The position numbers were made by a program, and so were the translations under genes. From Bin87 sp965208015 (GTDB taxonomy: Bacteria; Chloroflexota; Dehalococcoidia; Lucifugimonadales; UBA3495), in assembly GCA_965208015.1 (NCBI GenBank), contig OZ242308.1:62001-126000 (forward strand): a stretch of 64,000 nt of DNA. The letters run 5' to 3'. Below are positions 8,459-16,546 of this stretch, piece after piece. The notes beneath the pieces were generated by a model. It worked only from the letters and a program-made list of their open reading frames with translations, made no database searches and was not told the DNA's origin. The number at the start of each line of letters is the position of its first letter. The first letter of the stretch is position 1.

Positions 8459-10741
8459 CTAGCTGCTGGCGCCCTCCAGGTTCTTCATGTGATTCATGGC
8501 GCTGCCGGCCCGGAACCACGCGATCTGGGTGTCGTTCAGCGTGTGGCGCAGGTTGAGCGACTCCTCGGAGCCGTCGGCGTGCTTGAGGATGGCCTGCACC
8601 GGGCGGTCCGGCGCCAGGTCGCTCAGGCCCACGAGGCTCATGCGGTCGTCTTCCAGCACGCGATCCCAGTCGGCCGGATCCTCGAAAGTGAGGGGGAGGA
8701 GCCCCTGCTTCTTGAGGTTCGACTCGTGGATGCGGGCGAAGCTGCGGGTGATGATGGCCGCGGCGCCCAGCATCCGGGGCGACAGGGCGGCGTGCTCCCG
8801 GCTGGAACCCTCCCCGTAGTTCTCGTCACCGATGGCAACCCAGCGGATGCCCTGGGCGCTGTACGCGCGGGCGATCTCCGGTATGGGCATGATCTCCTCG
8901 CCGGAGAGCTGGTTCTTGCCGGTGCCGGTTTCGTCGGTGTAGGCGTTGTTGGCGCCCAGGAACATGTTGTCGCTGAGGTTGTTCAGGTGCCCGCGGAAGC
9001 GCAGCCAAGGGCCGGCCGGGGAAATGGAGTCGGTGGTCGTCTTGCCCTCGGTCTTCACCAGGATGGGCACGTCTTCGAAGTCGTTGCCGTCCCAGGGAGC
9101 CCACGGGGCCAGGACCTGCAGCCGGTTGCTGCTGGGGTCGACGCGCACGTCAACGTCGCTGCCGTCTTCCGGCGGCTCGACGTACATGTCAGTGCCCGGG
9201 TCGAAGCCGGTGGGCGGGACCTCGGGGGCCTCGGTCGGCGGCTGGAGCATGAACTCGTTGCCGTCGGCGTCCACCAGGGGATCGGTGAGCGGGTTGAAGG
9301 ACAGGCTGCCGCCCAGACCCATCGCGATGGCGATTTCGGGGCTGGCGATGAAGTTCATGGTGCCGGCGTTGCCGTCGTTGCGGCTGGGGAAGTTGCGGTT
9401 GTAGGAGGTGACGATGCTGTTGTCGGTGCCGCGAGCCTCCGGACGGTTCCACTGGCCGATGCACGGGCCGCAGGCGTTGGCCAGCACGGTAGCGCCGATG
9501 GCCTCCAGGGCGGCCTGCTGGCCGTCCCGCTCGATGGTGGCGCGGACCTGCTCGGAACCGGGGGTCACCAGCAGGCCCGATGCAGCGGAAACGCCCCGCT
9601 CGGCGGCCTGCCGGGCCACGTCGGCGCAGCGTTCCATGTCCTCGTAGGAGGAGTTGGTGCAACTGCCCACCAGGGAAACGGAAACCCTGGCCGGAAAGCC
9701 CTCACGCTCGACCTCGGCGGCCAGCTCGGAAATCGGGCGCGCGCGGTCGGGCGAGTGGGGGCCGGTGATGTGGGGTTCCAGGGTGGACAGGTCGATCTCG
9801 ACGATCTGGTCGTAGAACTGCTCGGGCTGCTGCTCGACCTCGGGGTCGGACTGGAGCAGATGCTTGTACTCCTCAGCGATCGCAACCAGGTCCTCGCGGC
9901 CGGTGGCGCGCAGGTAGGTGGCCATGCGCTCGTCATAGGGGAACACGTCGCCGGTGGCGCCCAGCTCGGCTCCCATGTTGCAGATCGTGCCCTTGCCGGT
10001 GGCGGAAATCGACGCGGCGCCGGGGCCGAAGTACTCGATGATAGCGTTGGTGCCGCCGGAAACGGTGAGCTCGTAGGCCAGCTTGATGATGACGTCCTTG
10101 GGGGCCGTCCACCCGCTCATGGATCCGGTGAGCTTGACGCCGATGATGCGGGGATAGCGCACCTCCCAGGGGAGGCCGGCCATAACGTCGGCGGCGTCGG
10201 CTCCACCCACGCCGATGGCCAGGGAGCCCAGGCCGCCACCGTTGACGGTGTGGGAGTCCGTGCCAATGATCAGGGCGCCGGGGAAGGCATACTTTTCCAG
10301 TACCACCTGGTGGATGATCCCGGAACCGGGCCTCCAAAAGCCCATGCCGAAACGCCGGCTCGCGGATTCCAGGAACTGATAGACCTCGTTGCTCTCGTTG
10401 AGGGCGTCCTGGAGGTCGGAGGAAGCGCCCACGCGAGCCTGTACCAGGTGATCGCAGTGGACGGTGGTCGGCACCGCTACGCGCTCACGGCCTGACTGCA
10501 TGAACTGCAGGATGGCCATCTGGCCGGTGACGTCCTGGTGGGCCACGCGGTCGGGGCGGAGGTTGATGTAGCTGTCGCCGGGGCGCAGGTCAGCATCGGC
10601 GACGTCGTCCAGGTGAGACAGCAGCAGCTTCTCGGCCATGGTCAGCGGGCGGTTGAGCCGGCTCCGCACCTGGGCCAGCTTCTCGTCCATCTTGCGGTAG
10701 GTTTCCCGCACGAATTCCGGAGTGGAATCGATATTGCTCAT
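8459..10741 (-). CDS. acn: Aconitate hydratase, mitochondrial (ACO2) type
   Basis: 760 aa. Interconverts citrate and isocitrate in the TCA cycle (cytosol). [4Fe-4S] ligands C361 (GSCTNSSYEDM), C424 and C427 (NACGPCIGQW). The N-terminal HCDHLVQA and GTDSHTVNGGGLG motifs and the C-terminal swivel domain (GEGSSREHAALSPRMLG, SFARIHESNLKKQGLLPL) are all present. Length and the PWEVRYPRIIGVKLTG segment fit the mitochondrial/AcnA-fungal clade rather than AcnB. A strong SD (GAGGAG) precedes the ATG. It lies downstream of two ferredoxin genes on the same strand. Confidence 0.96.
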   Translation of the reverse strand: MSNIDSTPEFVRETYRKMDEKLAQVRSRLNRPLTMAEKLLLSHLDDVADADLRPGDSYINLRPDRVAHQDVTGQMAILQFMQSGRERVAVPTTVHCDHLVQARVGASSDLQDALNESNEVYQFLESASRRFGMGFWRPGSGIIHQVVLEKYAFPGALIIGTDSHTVNGGGLGSLAIGVGGADAADVMAGLPWEVRYPRIIGVKLTGSMSGWTAPKDVIIKLAYELTVSGGTNAIIEYFGPGAASISATGKGTICNMGAELGATGDVFPYDERMATYLRATGREDLVAIAEEYKHLLQSDPEVEQQPEQFYDQIVEIDLSTLEPHITGPHSPDRARPISELAAEVEREGFPARVSVSLVGSCTNSSYEDMERCADVARQAAERGVSAASGLLVTPGSEQVRATIERDGQQAALEAIGATVLANACGPCIGQWNRPEARGTDNSIVTSYNRNFPSRNDGNAGTMNFIASPEIAIAMGLGGSLSFNPLTDPLVDADGNEFMLQPPTEAPEVPPTGFDPGTDMYVEPPEDGSDVDVRVDPSSNRLQVLAPWAPWDGNDFEDVPILVKTEGKTTTDSISPAGPWLRFRGHLNNLSDNMFLGANNAYTDETGTGKNQLSGEEIMPIPEIARAYSAQGIRWVAIGDENYGEGSSREHAALSPRMLGAAAIITRSFARIHESNLKKQGLLPLTFEDPADWDRVLEDDRMSLVGLSDLAPDRPVQAILKHADGSEESLNLRHTLNDTQIAWFRAGSAMNHMKNLEGASS

Positions 10742-10856
10742 TGTGTTCGCTCCTCCTCGAGTTTAGCCCCGCTGGATCGGTCCGCCGGTCCGTCGTCGAT
10801 CACGTGAGTTATCCGTGCTGCAAACGCCGCGGCGGGCGACCAGGCCCGGGCAGATG

Positions 10857-11684
10857 TTACAGGGTTACCTTTTCGCCATACCGTTCAATGAGGTCCATGA
10901 AGAGACGATGACGCCGGGGATTGTTGCCCGGGCTTTCCGAGCGGCGCAGGTAGATTCGGTACACGGTCGCCAGGTCGTCGTCCCGCAGCCAGATGGAGTA
11001 GCTCGGCATCCCGTTGCGCAGTTGCCGGTACAGAAACTCGACCTGGCGAATGCGGCTCAGTTGCAGGGCCGCCTGACCGTCGCCGTCGGTGGTCAGCACG
11101 GCGATGTCTCCGGTTGCGCTGGCTCGGCCGCTGCCATCCACGAATTGCAGGTTGTCCAGCGTGGCGGGAATGGACACCGTTGCGGCCGCGTTGTGCACCA
11201 TGATCACGGCCTCGGCCAGCCCGACGGTGGCGTCGCTCATGCCCCGGCTGCAGTCCAACAGGATGCGACGCATGAGGTCGATATTGGCCGGAAGGTTGGA
11301 CCCGCTGAGGGAGTGGATGGGTGCGGCGGTCTCAGGCAGGTGGTCGGACAGGACCTGTTCCAAGTCATCCGGGATGGCGGCGAATTGCACGCGTCCGCGC
11401 CGCGTCACGGTCGCTGCGCCCGTGATGGAGCCGTACAGCGCTTTTTCGCCGGACCGACGGCGGACGACGTCGAATCGCGGACCGTAGGTGCAGCCGAGGA
11501 TGCATCCGGCCGTGGTGACTTGCACGCGGTCTTCACCGAAACGGAGGGCGGCGCTGCGAATATCGTCCAGTACCGCTTCCGCGTTGCGGCCGCGATGGTA
11601 CCAGCGCCCGCAGCCGTACTCGTCGGTGCAGACGACAACGTTGACTTCAGGGCGGACGGACCGCTGCGGGTCGGATGCGGACAT
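10857..11684 (-). CDS. Thioredoxin-fold [2Fe-2S] protein with unknown C-terminal domain
   Basis: 275 aa from the ATG at 11682-11684. Longer upstream frames would run into the ferredoxin gene. Residues 15-70 contain C19-x5-C25 and C61-x3-C65 (CTDEYGC, AGCILGC), the spacing of thioredoxin-like [2Fe-2S] domains such as NuoE and Shethna-type ferredoxins. The remaining 180 residues include LMRRILLDCSRGMSDAT and a helical YRIYLRRSESPG tail that I do not recognise. It sits between fdxA and acn on the same strand, so an electron-transfer role is inferred. No partner enzyme is visible. Confidence 0.75.
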   Translation of the reverse strand: MSASDPQRSVRPEVNVVVCTDEYGCGRWYHRGRNAEAVLDDIRSAALRFGEDRVQVTTAGCILGCTYGPRFDVVRRRSGEKALYGSITGAATVTRRGRVQFAAIPDDLEQVLSDHLPETAAPIHSLSGSNLPANIDLMRRILLDCSRGMSDATVGLAEAVIMVHNAAATVSIPATLDNLQFVDGSGRASATGDIAVLTTDGDGQAALQLSRIRQVEFLYRQLRNGMPSYSIWLRDDDLATVYRIYLRRSESPGNNPRRHRLFMDLIERYGEKVTL

Positions 11685-11770
11685 CTGAGAACGTGTGACC
11701 GTTAAACGTGCGCCCGGCAGCCAAGCGCCGGGCGCACTGAGAGACCGGTGTACGCCAGGCGGCGCGACGA

Positions 11771-12013
11771 CTACTTGCTGAAGTAGTCGTAATTGATCTT
11801 GATATATTCTTCGTACATGCTCGGGACGGCTTCCTCGGCGAAGATGGCCGTGACCGGGCACACCGGTTCGCAGGCGGCGCAGTCGATGCATTCATCGGGG
11901 CTGATGAAGTACATGTCATCGTCGTCGGTGGTGTAGATGCAGTCCACCGGACAAACGTCGACACACGCGGCGTCTTTCACGCCCACGCATGGCTCGGTAA
12001 TGATGTAGGTCAT
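11771..12013 (-). CDS. fdxA: 7Fe ferredoxin (3Fe-4S/4Fe-4S)
   Basis: 80 aa from MTYIITEPC. SD-like GAGGGA lies upstream. Cysteines match the FdxA/Azotobacter FdI pattern: C9, C17 and C52 for the [3Fe-4S] cluster, and C21, C42, C45 and C48 for the [4Fe-4S] cluster (ECIDCAACEPVCP). Soluble low-potential electron carrier. The conserved tail VPSMYEEYIKINYDYF is typical. Driven by a near-consensus promoter at 12092-12119, just outside the end of a transposon. Confidence 0.95.
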   Translation of the reverse strand: MTYIITEPCVGVKDAACVDVCPVDCIYTTDDDDMYFISPDECIDCAACEPVCPVTAIFAEEAVPSMYEEYIKINYDYFSK

Positions 12014-12091
12014 AGCGGCATTCCCTCGGGTGATGTGGTGTGGGTCGACAGTGGCAAACCGAACTTCGGGCCACAACTCACGGGTGCGAAA

Positions 12092-12119
12092 ATTATAGCA
12101 CGGCGGGTAGGCAATGCAA
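12092..12119 (-). promoter_or_regulatory. Sigma70-type promoter of fdxA
   Basis: The minus strand reads TTGCAT (12119-12114), a 16-bp spacer and TATAAT (12097-12092). The transposon target duplication begins only 9 bp upstream of the -35 box, leaving the promoter intact. Confidence 0.8.
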
Positions 12120-12154
12120 ACGAACCGGACGGGCGAGACGATTCCTAAACTCTG

Positions 12155-12185
12155 ACGGCCCTCACCGCGAGGGCCGTTTCTCGTT
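12155..12185 (+). terminator. Intrinsic terminator-like hairpin inside the transposon left end
   Basis: ACGGCCCTC (12155-12163), loop ACCGC, GAGGGCCGT (12169-12177), then TTCTCGTT. It lies 3 bp inside the terminal repeat and reads inward on the plus strand. It would block transcription entering from outside, a common way for elements to shield their transposase. Confidence 0.7.
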
Positions 12186-12316
12186 CCCCAAACCTAGACG
12201 ATACGGGATTTGGGGTGTCTACATTTTCAGGTTCTATATTGTAGCCGTTTTCGTCGCCATCAGCCCAATCGGCGCACGAAATCACTCCCAATTTGCGCGA
12301 AAACCAGCCAAATCTC

Positions 12317-12346
12317 TTGAAATAGAACGCGCGTTTCGCATATAAT
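12317..12346 (+). promoter_or_regulatory. Promoter of the transposase gene
   Basis: TTGAAA (12317-12322), 18-bp spacer, TATAAT (12341-12346), about 115 bp before the GTG start. The 250 bp between the end hairpin and this promoter contain no gene. Confidence 0.65.
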
Positions 12347-12463
12347 CCCCGCACGAAATCAGCACTAAAGTAGCCGCCCAGACCTAAACGCTCCGAGCGG
12401 CTATCTCGGGCCATTTGGGATTGCCGTCCCGACTGGCCTGCCAACAGGAAGGATTGTTTCCTG

Positions 12464-13726
12464 GTGGACAGTTCGTATTGTACCGATGCGAGCCCGTTCG
12501 GGCAAATCCCGGTCGTCAAGAGCGGCGATCTGGCGCACATCCTTGCCCTCGCGGACGACGAGCCGCTCCTGACCCGCCTCCGCCAGTACAACCACACGGG
12601 CCGGCCTCCCTATCCCGTCCATGCCATGTTGCGGGCCGCGTTCACCAAGTACCTGCTGGGCCTGCGGTACTACCGTGAACTGGTCGAGACGCTCCGTTCT
12701 AACCTAACCATCCGCCGTCTCTGCGGCTTCGAGCAGAGCCTTCCCAATACCAGCAGCATCTGCCGGTTCTTCCGACGCCTCGCCCACCACCACGACCTCG
12801 TGGAGCAGGCCATCCACCGCCTCGTGGACCGGATAGCCGAGGCCATCAGGGACTACCCTGACCATGACGGCCCGCCGGTCGGCCACGCCCTGGCCATCGA
12901 CTCCACCGACATCGAGGCTTGGGTGGACGTTCAGCGGAAGCCCTACAGCGATCCCGACGCCCGGTGGGGTGTGAGGACGAACACCAACGCTCCAGATGAT
13001 AAGGAGTTCTTCTTGGGGTACAAACTGCACCTGATCTGCGACGCCCGCTACGGCGTTCCAGTCGCTTGGAAGGTCCTGCCGGCCAATGCCAGCGACTCAC
13101 CTACGCTGCCCGGTCTGGTCGATCAGATCAAAGCGAAGCATCCCGGCCTCAAACCGCGCTACCTGATGGCCGACAAGGGCTACGATGCCCTGAGCAACTA
13201 CCAGCACCTCGACGACCTTCGCATCGTCCCGGTCATCCCGCTCCGCAACACCGACAAGGAGGGTCTGTACGACAAGAAGGGCCGGCCACAGTGCTTCGGC
13301 GGCAAGCCCATGGAGTACGTCCGCACCGACCGCGAAGGCCACCTGTTCCGCTGCCGCCAGAGGGGTTGCCGGCTCAAGAACAAGGTCGGGCTGACCCGGT
13401 ACTGCGACATCGAGTACCACGAGACCCTGGAGGGCGACGCGCTCCGCAAGGTGGGGCGTCTGCCCCGCACCACCCGTCGCTGGAAGCGACGATACAAGCA
13501 GCGCACCACCGTCGAACGGGCGTTTCGCAGCCTCAAGCACTCCCGCCTGCTTGACCAGCACCAGTTCCAAGGTCTGGCCAAGGTGCGGCTACATGCTTCA
13601 CTCGCCCTGCTGACCTACTGCGCCACCATGCTGGCACGGGTTCAGGCCGGGCAACTGGACAAGATGCGGAGGATGCGCGTCAGGGTGCCAGCGTCGGAGG
13701 CGGAGCAGTTGCCGCTGGCGGCGTAG
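12464..13726 (+). CDS. DDE transposase (DUF772 plus DDE_Tnp_1 type)
   Basis: 420 aa from a GTG start with AGGAAGG about 12 bases upstream. The N-terminal DUF772-like domain (about 45-115) carries HAMLRAAFTKYLLGLRYYREL. The catalytic residues are D146 (AIDSTD), D237 (MADKGYDA) and E351 (TTVERAFRSLKH). A zinc-like CRQRGC (297-302) lies between the last two. Intact, so probably active. Related to IS5/IS1182-type enzymes. It is the only transposase inside the 19-bp-ended element and presumably moves it. Confidence 0.92.
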   Translation: MDSSYCTDASPFGQIPVVKSGDLAHILALADDEPLLTRLRQYNHTGRPPYPVHAMLRAAFTKYLLGLRYYRELVETLRSNLTIRRLCGFEQSLPNTSSICRFFRRLAHHHDLVEQAIHRLVDRIAEAIRDYPDHDGPPVGHALAIDSTDIEAWVDVQRKPYSDPDARWGVRTNTNAPDDKEFFLGYKLHLICDARYGVPVAWKVLPANASDSPTLPGLVDQIKAKHPGLKPRYLMADKGYDALSNYQHLDDLRIVPVIPLRNTDKEGLYDKKGRPQCFGGKPMEYVRTDREGHLFRCRQRGCRLKNKVGLTRYCDIEYHETLEGDALRKVGRLPRTTRRWKRRYKQRTTVERAFRSLKHSRLLDQHQFQGLAKVRLHASLALLTYCATMLARVQAGQLDKMRRMRVRVPASEAEQLPLAA

Positions 13727-13751
13727 CGACGGCGAGCAAGAACACCAATGA

Positions 13752-14246
13752 CTATTCTTCCTCGCGCTGGAAAAATATGGTCAGGAAAAATCCAGGATTG
13801 CCGCTGGCGTCACGCACGCTCTGCCTGATACGGTACTTATCTGCCAGCAAGCCCCGCGTCGTACCGGGACAATCGTTGGACCAGACCTCAGCGATGCCAT
13901 TGGGCACATAATCGTCCGAAGGCGCCCATTCATCGAAATACGGTAGCCCCGTTTTGCCTTCCGGCGATGACCGGATATGCTCATATAGATTCGCTAGGGC
14001 CTTCTCCATCGTTGGTGCCGGCTCGAGATACAGCGTCAAAGCCGCAACATCGGCGATGCCCACTTTGGTCAACCCCACCCCGAATCTTGCTACGAACTCT
14101 CGGTCAACGAAACCTGACACGATACCGGGACTGCTCATAAGTGGTTGCAGTCTTGAATGGTGCAACTTCGCGTTCAACTCCCCCACTATCAACCCATGAT
14201 ACTGTAGCAGCGTTTCAATGCTGATTTCACTTACGGTACTCACCAT
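13752..14246 (-). CDS. Hypothetical cargo protein
   Basis: 164 aa. GAAGGA lies 9 bases before the ATG. Soluble, no signal or membrane segment. N-terminal helical part (IETLLQYHGLIVGELNAKLHH), C-terminal FFLTIFFQREEE. No family recognised. Lower GC than the chromosomal genes around the element. It starts 41 bp downstream of the next minus-strand cargo gene, and both probably form one transcript running towards the transposase. Confidence 0.7.
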   Translation of the reverse strand: MVSTVSEISIETLLQYHGLIVGELNAKLHHSRLQPLMSSPGIVSGFVDREFVARFGVGLTKVGIADVAALTLYLEPAPTMEKALANLYEHIRSSPEGKTGLPYFDEWAPSDDYVPNGIAEVWSNDCPGTTRGLLADKYRIRQSVRDASGNPGFFLTIFFQREEE

Positions 14247-14287
14247 ATTTTTTTTCCTTCACCCCGCTTCGTCAGGCTGCTACGCGA

Positions 14288-14707
14288 CTATTTGCCTGTT
14301 CCTTCTTTCACCTGTCGGAGCAAGTTTTCTACAGGCATTCCATCAGACACTGCTTGCTCAAGCATGGCCTCCAAACGTTCCTCAATAGCCTCTTGCAGAC
14401 TTGCTTCAAAATCAGCCTGGCGCTTTGCCTCTCGTTTCTTTCTCTGTTCCAGTGCCCAAAAAATCATGTGCGCACCTCTGTCAACAATTCCGGCGATTGA
14501 ACCGTACACCAAGATGCCCAATTCAGCGTAGTCGGCTGTGGTAGAAACGCTAAGCGATCCATGGGCTATCGCTGATAGTACCAGAGTGGCTATCAAGGAA
14601 CCCACTGGAGCGATGGCCACGTGGTTGCGAAGCCAATGGCTCTCTTGCTGATCGTTCACGTCTCGATTCGCCCATTTGGCACAACGGCTACAGTCGCAGT
14701 ATACCAA
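14288..14707 (-). CDS. Small membrane protein with C-terminal coiled coil (cargo)
   Basis: 139 aa. Two hydrophobic segments (about 30-52, APVGSLIATLVLSAIAHG, and 62-86, LGILVYGSIAGIVDR) are followed by a charged helix (EQRKKREAKRQADFEASLQEAIEERLEAM) likely to form a coiled coil. The N-terminal CDCSRCAKW is cysteine-rich, and the true start could be later. No family recognised. Paired with the preceding hypothetical gene inside the transposon. Confidence 0.6.
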   Translation of the reverse strand: MVYCDCSRCAKWANRDVNDQQESHWLRNHVAIAPVGSLIATLVLSAIAHGSLSVSTTADYAELGILVYGSIAGIVDRGAHMIFWALEQRKKREAKRQADFEASLQEAIEERLEAMLEQAVSDGMPVENLLRQVKEGTGK

Positions 14708-14925
14708 ATCGTAGGCGGAGCACCTACGCCTTGACAGCCTTCCCGGCCCGCCCGTAAGGTAGGCCCTGCGATACCCGAGAGAGCCCTCTCATTCCCGACC
14801 TCCTTTGCGTGGCCGGCCCATATGTACGACCGAACAGGTGGCACACCGTGCCTCCTCGCGGCGTCGTACATGGGCTCGGCGGGTATCGCAACACTGCCAT
14901 CCTGTGGTCGCGGGGAGGTTCCCAA

Positions 14926-15819
14926 ATGGCCAAGTTCATATTGCTGCTCGGATTGTTGATTGCCACCACAGCAAGTTGCGGACCAGCAAATCCGGGGCTA
15001 CAGGCCCCTGAACCCACCGAGCCACCCATAGATGTAGCGGCGACAGTAGCAGCGGCGGTCGCTTCTCGCCAGAGCGAACCTACGAAGGCCAACGAGCCAT
15101 CTGACGCCGATGCTGATGCAGGCTCCTCAACACCTGTAACGCCCACGGTCACCGCTACGGTGGAGGCGCCAAGCACTGAGACCGCCAATTCTGATGTGGT
15201 GTCAGCGACTGCCGTCCCGCTGGGTGCTGAGACGGCAGTGCCATCGGCCAAGGCGAATGCAGCGGCAGACAATTGGTTGCTGAGTTTCACCCACACGAAC
15301 CCAGACTACATCCGGGTTGCTCGCAGTGCTCTTGCGTTTGCTGAGGATGGCGAGTTCTGCGAGGCGGCAAGCCGGTTCGGTGCAATCGCTCTAGATGCAC
15401 GGGATTACGCTGGCGAACGGTTGCCGATTGCCGCCTACAATGCTGGGGTGCTGTACCTGGTGCTGTCGTGGGATGATCGGCAGTCTGGAAGACACGCCAT
15501 GTGTTTTCAATCGAGCCCGGCTCGTCCTGCGATCAACAGCGCGGTCGCGGCTTTGGAATATGCGTTACCATACCTTGCGGATGATCAGCATAAGGCAGCG
15601 GCGCATGTGCTGCTGGGCAGGGCTTACGCCAATAAGGCGCACATGGAGAGAACTAGGTTGGTGATCGGTGAAGCGCGGGCCAAAGAGCAGGCAGAGATTG
15701 TCGATGAGAATGCGGCAGTGGCCATCGAGCACCTGTGCCAATCCATCACGCTGGACGAAGCCCACAACGACTTGGCGCACACAATCCTTGCCGAGGTTGA
15801 TGGCGCCTGCGGGCAATAA
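14926..15819 (+). CDS. Lipoprotein with C-terminal helical-repeat domain (cargo)
   Basis: 297 aa from the ATG at 14926 (GGGAGG 8 bases upstream). The signal peptide KFILLLGLLIATTAS is followed by cysteine 18 (lipobox TASC), then an acidic Ala/Thr-rich linker to about residue 110. The rest is a helical region with alternating YIRVARSALAFAEDGEFCEAASRFG-like units that resembles TPR folds. Expected at the outer face of the membrane. Last gene before the right transposon end, and its stop codon is 11 bp from the terminal repeat. Confidence 0.75.
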   Translation: MAKFILLLGLLIATTASCGPANPGLQAPEPTEPPIDVAATVAAAVASRQSEPTKANEPSDADADAGSSTPVTPTVTATVEAPSTETANSDVVSATAVPLGAETAVPSAKANAAADNWLLSFTHTNPDYIRVARSALAFAEDGEFCEAASRFGAIALDARDYAGERLPIAAYNAGVLYLVLSWDDRQSGRHAMCFQSSPARPAINSAVAALEYALPYLADDQHKAAAHVLLGRAYANKAHMERTRLVIGEARAKEQAEIVDENAAVAIEHLCQSITLDEAHNDLAHTILAEVDGACGQ

Positions 15820-15889
15820 GGACTGGGCTGAGTTTAGGAATCGTCTCGACGGGCCGGAACGCCGGGCGGGAGCCTTGGAAACGGCGGAT

Positions 15890-16324
15890 CTACACCCGGG
15901 TGAAACGCTTCTTGGTCGACAGGGTGACGAAGGTCTGGGTCTTTTGCACTCCGTCAATGACGCCGATGCGGGTGCGCAGGAAATCGCCGAGGCTTTCGGC
16001 CGATTCCAGGGCGGTCCACACGAAAACGTCGTAGGGGCCGGTGGCTACGACGACATAGTGCGCTTCGTCGAGGTTGGCGATTTTTTCGGCGACGGCATCG
16101 GACTTGCCCGGGCCGGTTTCCAGACCGATGAGAGCGGTCGTGCCGTAGCCCATTTTTTCCAGGTTGGGGACTGCCACCACATGGACGATGTCTTCTTTGA
16201 TGAGGCGACGCAGCCGGCGCCGCACGGTGCCTTCGCTGACACCCACTGCGCGGGCAATCTTGGCGTTGGACGCACGCCCGTCCGATTGCAGGATACCGAT
16301 GATTTTCAGGTCAAGCTCGTCCAT
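15890..16324 (-). CDS. Lrp/AsnC-family transcriptional regulator
   Basis: 144 aa from MDELDLKIIGILQ. N-terminal winged helix (residues 1-60, ASNAKIARAVGVSEGTVRRRLRRLIKE) and C-terminal RAM ligand-binding domain (about 70-140, GLETGPGKSDAVAEKIANLDEAHYVVVATGPYDV). Family members usually bind amino acids and often regulate themselves. Two matching direct repeats occur in its promoter (16386-16457). The upstream EamA permease on the same strand is a plausible target. Confidence 0.93.
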   Translation of the reverse strand: MDELDLKIIGILQSDGRASNAKIARAVGVSEGTVRRRLRRLIKEDIVHVVAVPNLEKMGYGTTALIGLETGPGKSDAVAEKIANLDEAHYVVVATGPYDVFVWTALESAESLGDFLRTRIGVIDGVQKTQTFVTLSTKKRFTRV

Positions 16325-16385
16325 TCGTTGGCAGACTCCGTGATAGGTATGCAATCACATCTATGCGCTCAGGGCGCAGATAATT

Positions 16386-16457
16386 GGGACAAGATAATAT
16401 TCGTTACCGCTGCGGTTGTCAACTATCGATGGGACAATGATAAACATTATCGTTTTA
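16386..16457. promoter_or_regulatory. Paired direct repeats upstream of the Lrp/AsnC gene (candidate operators)
   Basis: GGGACAAGATAATATTCGTT (16386-16405) and GGGACAATGATAAACATTATCGTTT (core at 16431-16455) share the pattern GGGACAA-GATAA-ATT-CGTT and start 45 bp apart. They are AT-rich compared with the surroundings and lie 60-130 bp before the regulator start. Confidence 0.5.
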
Positions 16458-16546
16458 TTTGCGACGGATTCGCTGCTTTTTCGCCGCTTGCGACGTATCA
16501 TTAACGTAACGACTTGCAGGATAGACGGGAGTTCCCGTTTTGGGCG

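Larger units (their letters stand above)
12129..15853. mobile_element. 3.7-kb transposon with cargo: 19-bp inverted ends, 5-bp target duplication
   Basis: Element 12134-15848 (3715 bp). The left end CGAGACGATTCCTAAACTC (12134-12152) is repeated perfectly and inverted at 15830-15848. The pentamer ACGGG flanks both ends (12129-12133 and 15849-15853). Inside are a DDE transposase (+), two small genes (-) and a lipoprotein gene (+). The three non-transposase genes have no known transposition role and are treated as cargo. Fixed ends and flanking duplication are directly visible. The family assignment (IS5/IS1182-like by transposase) is an inference. Confidence 0.88.

Noticed and set aside
8360..10495. 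711-codon plus-strand frame, rich in Gly, Val and His
   Set aside because: It is antisense to the aconitase gene, which has all catalytic motifs and a strong RBS. The composition is that of a GC-rich shadow frame.
12134..13740. Transposase as a simple IS ending just after its stop codon
   Set aside because: No copy of the 19-bp end or a new inverted end was found near 13726-13760. The matching end with the ACGGG duplication is at 15830-15853.
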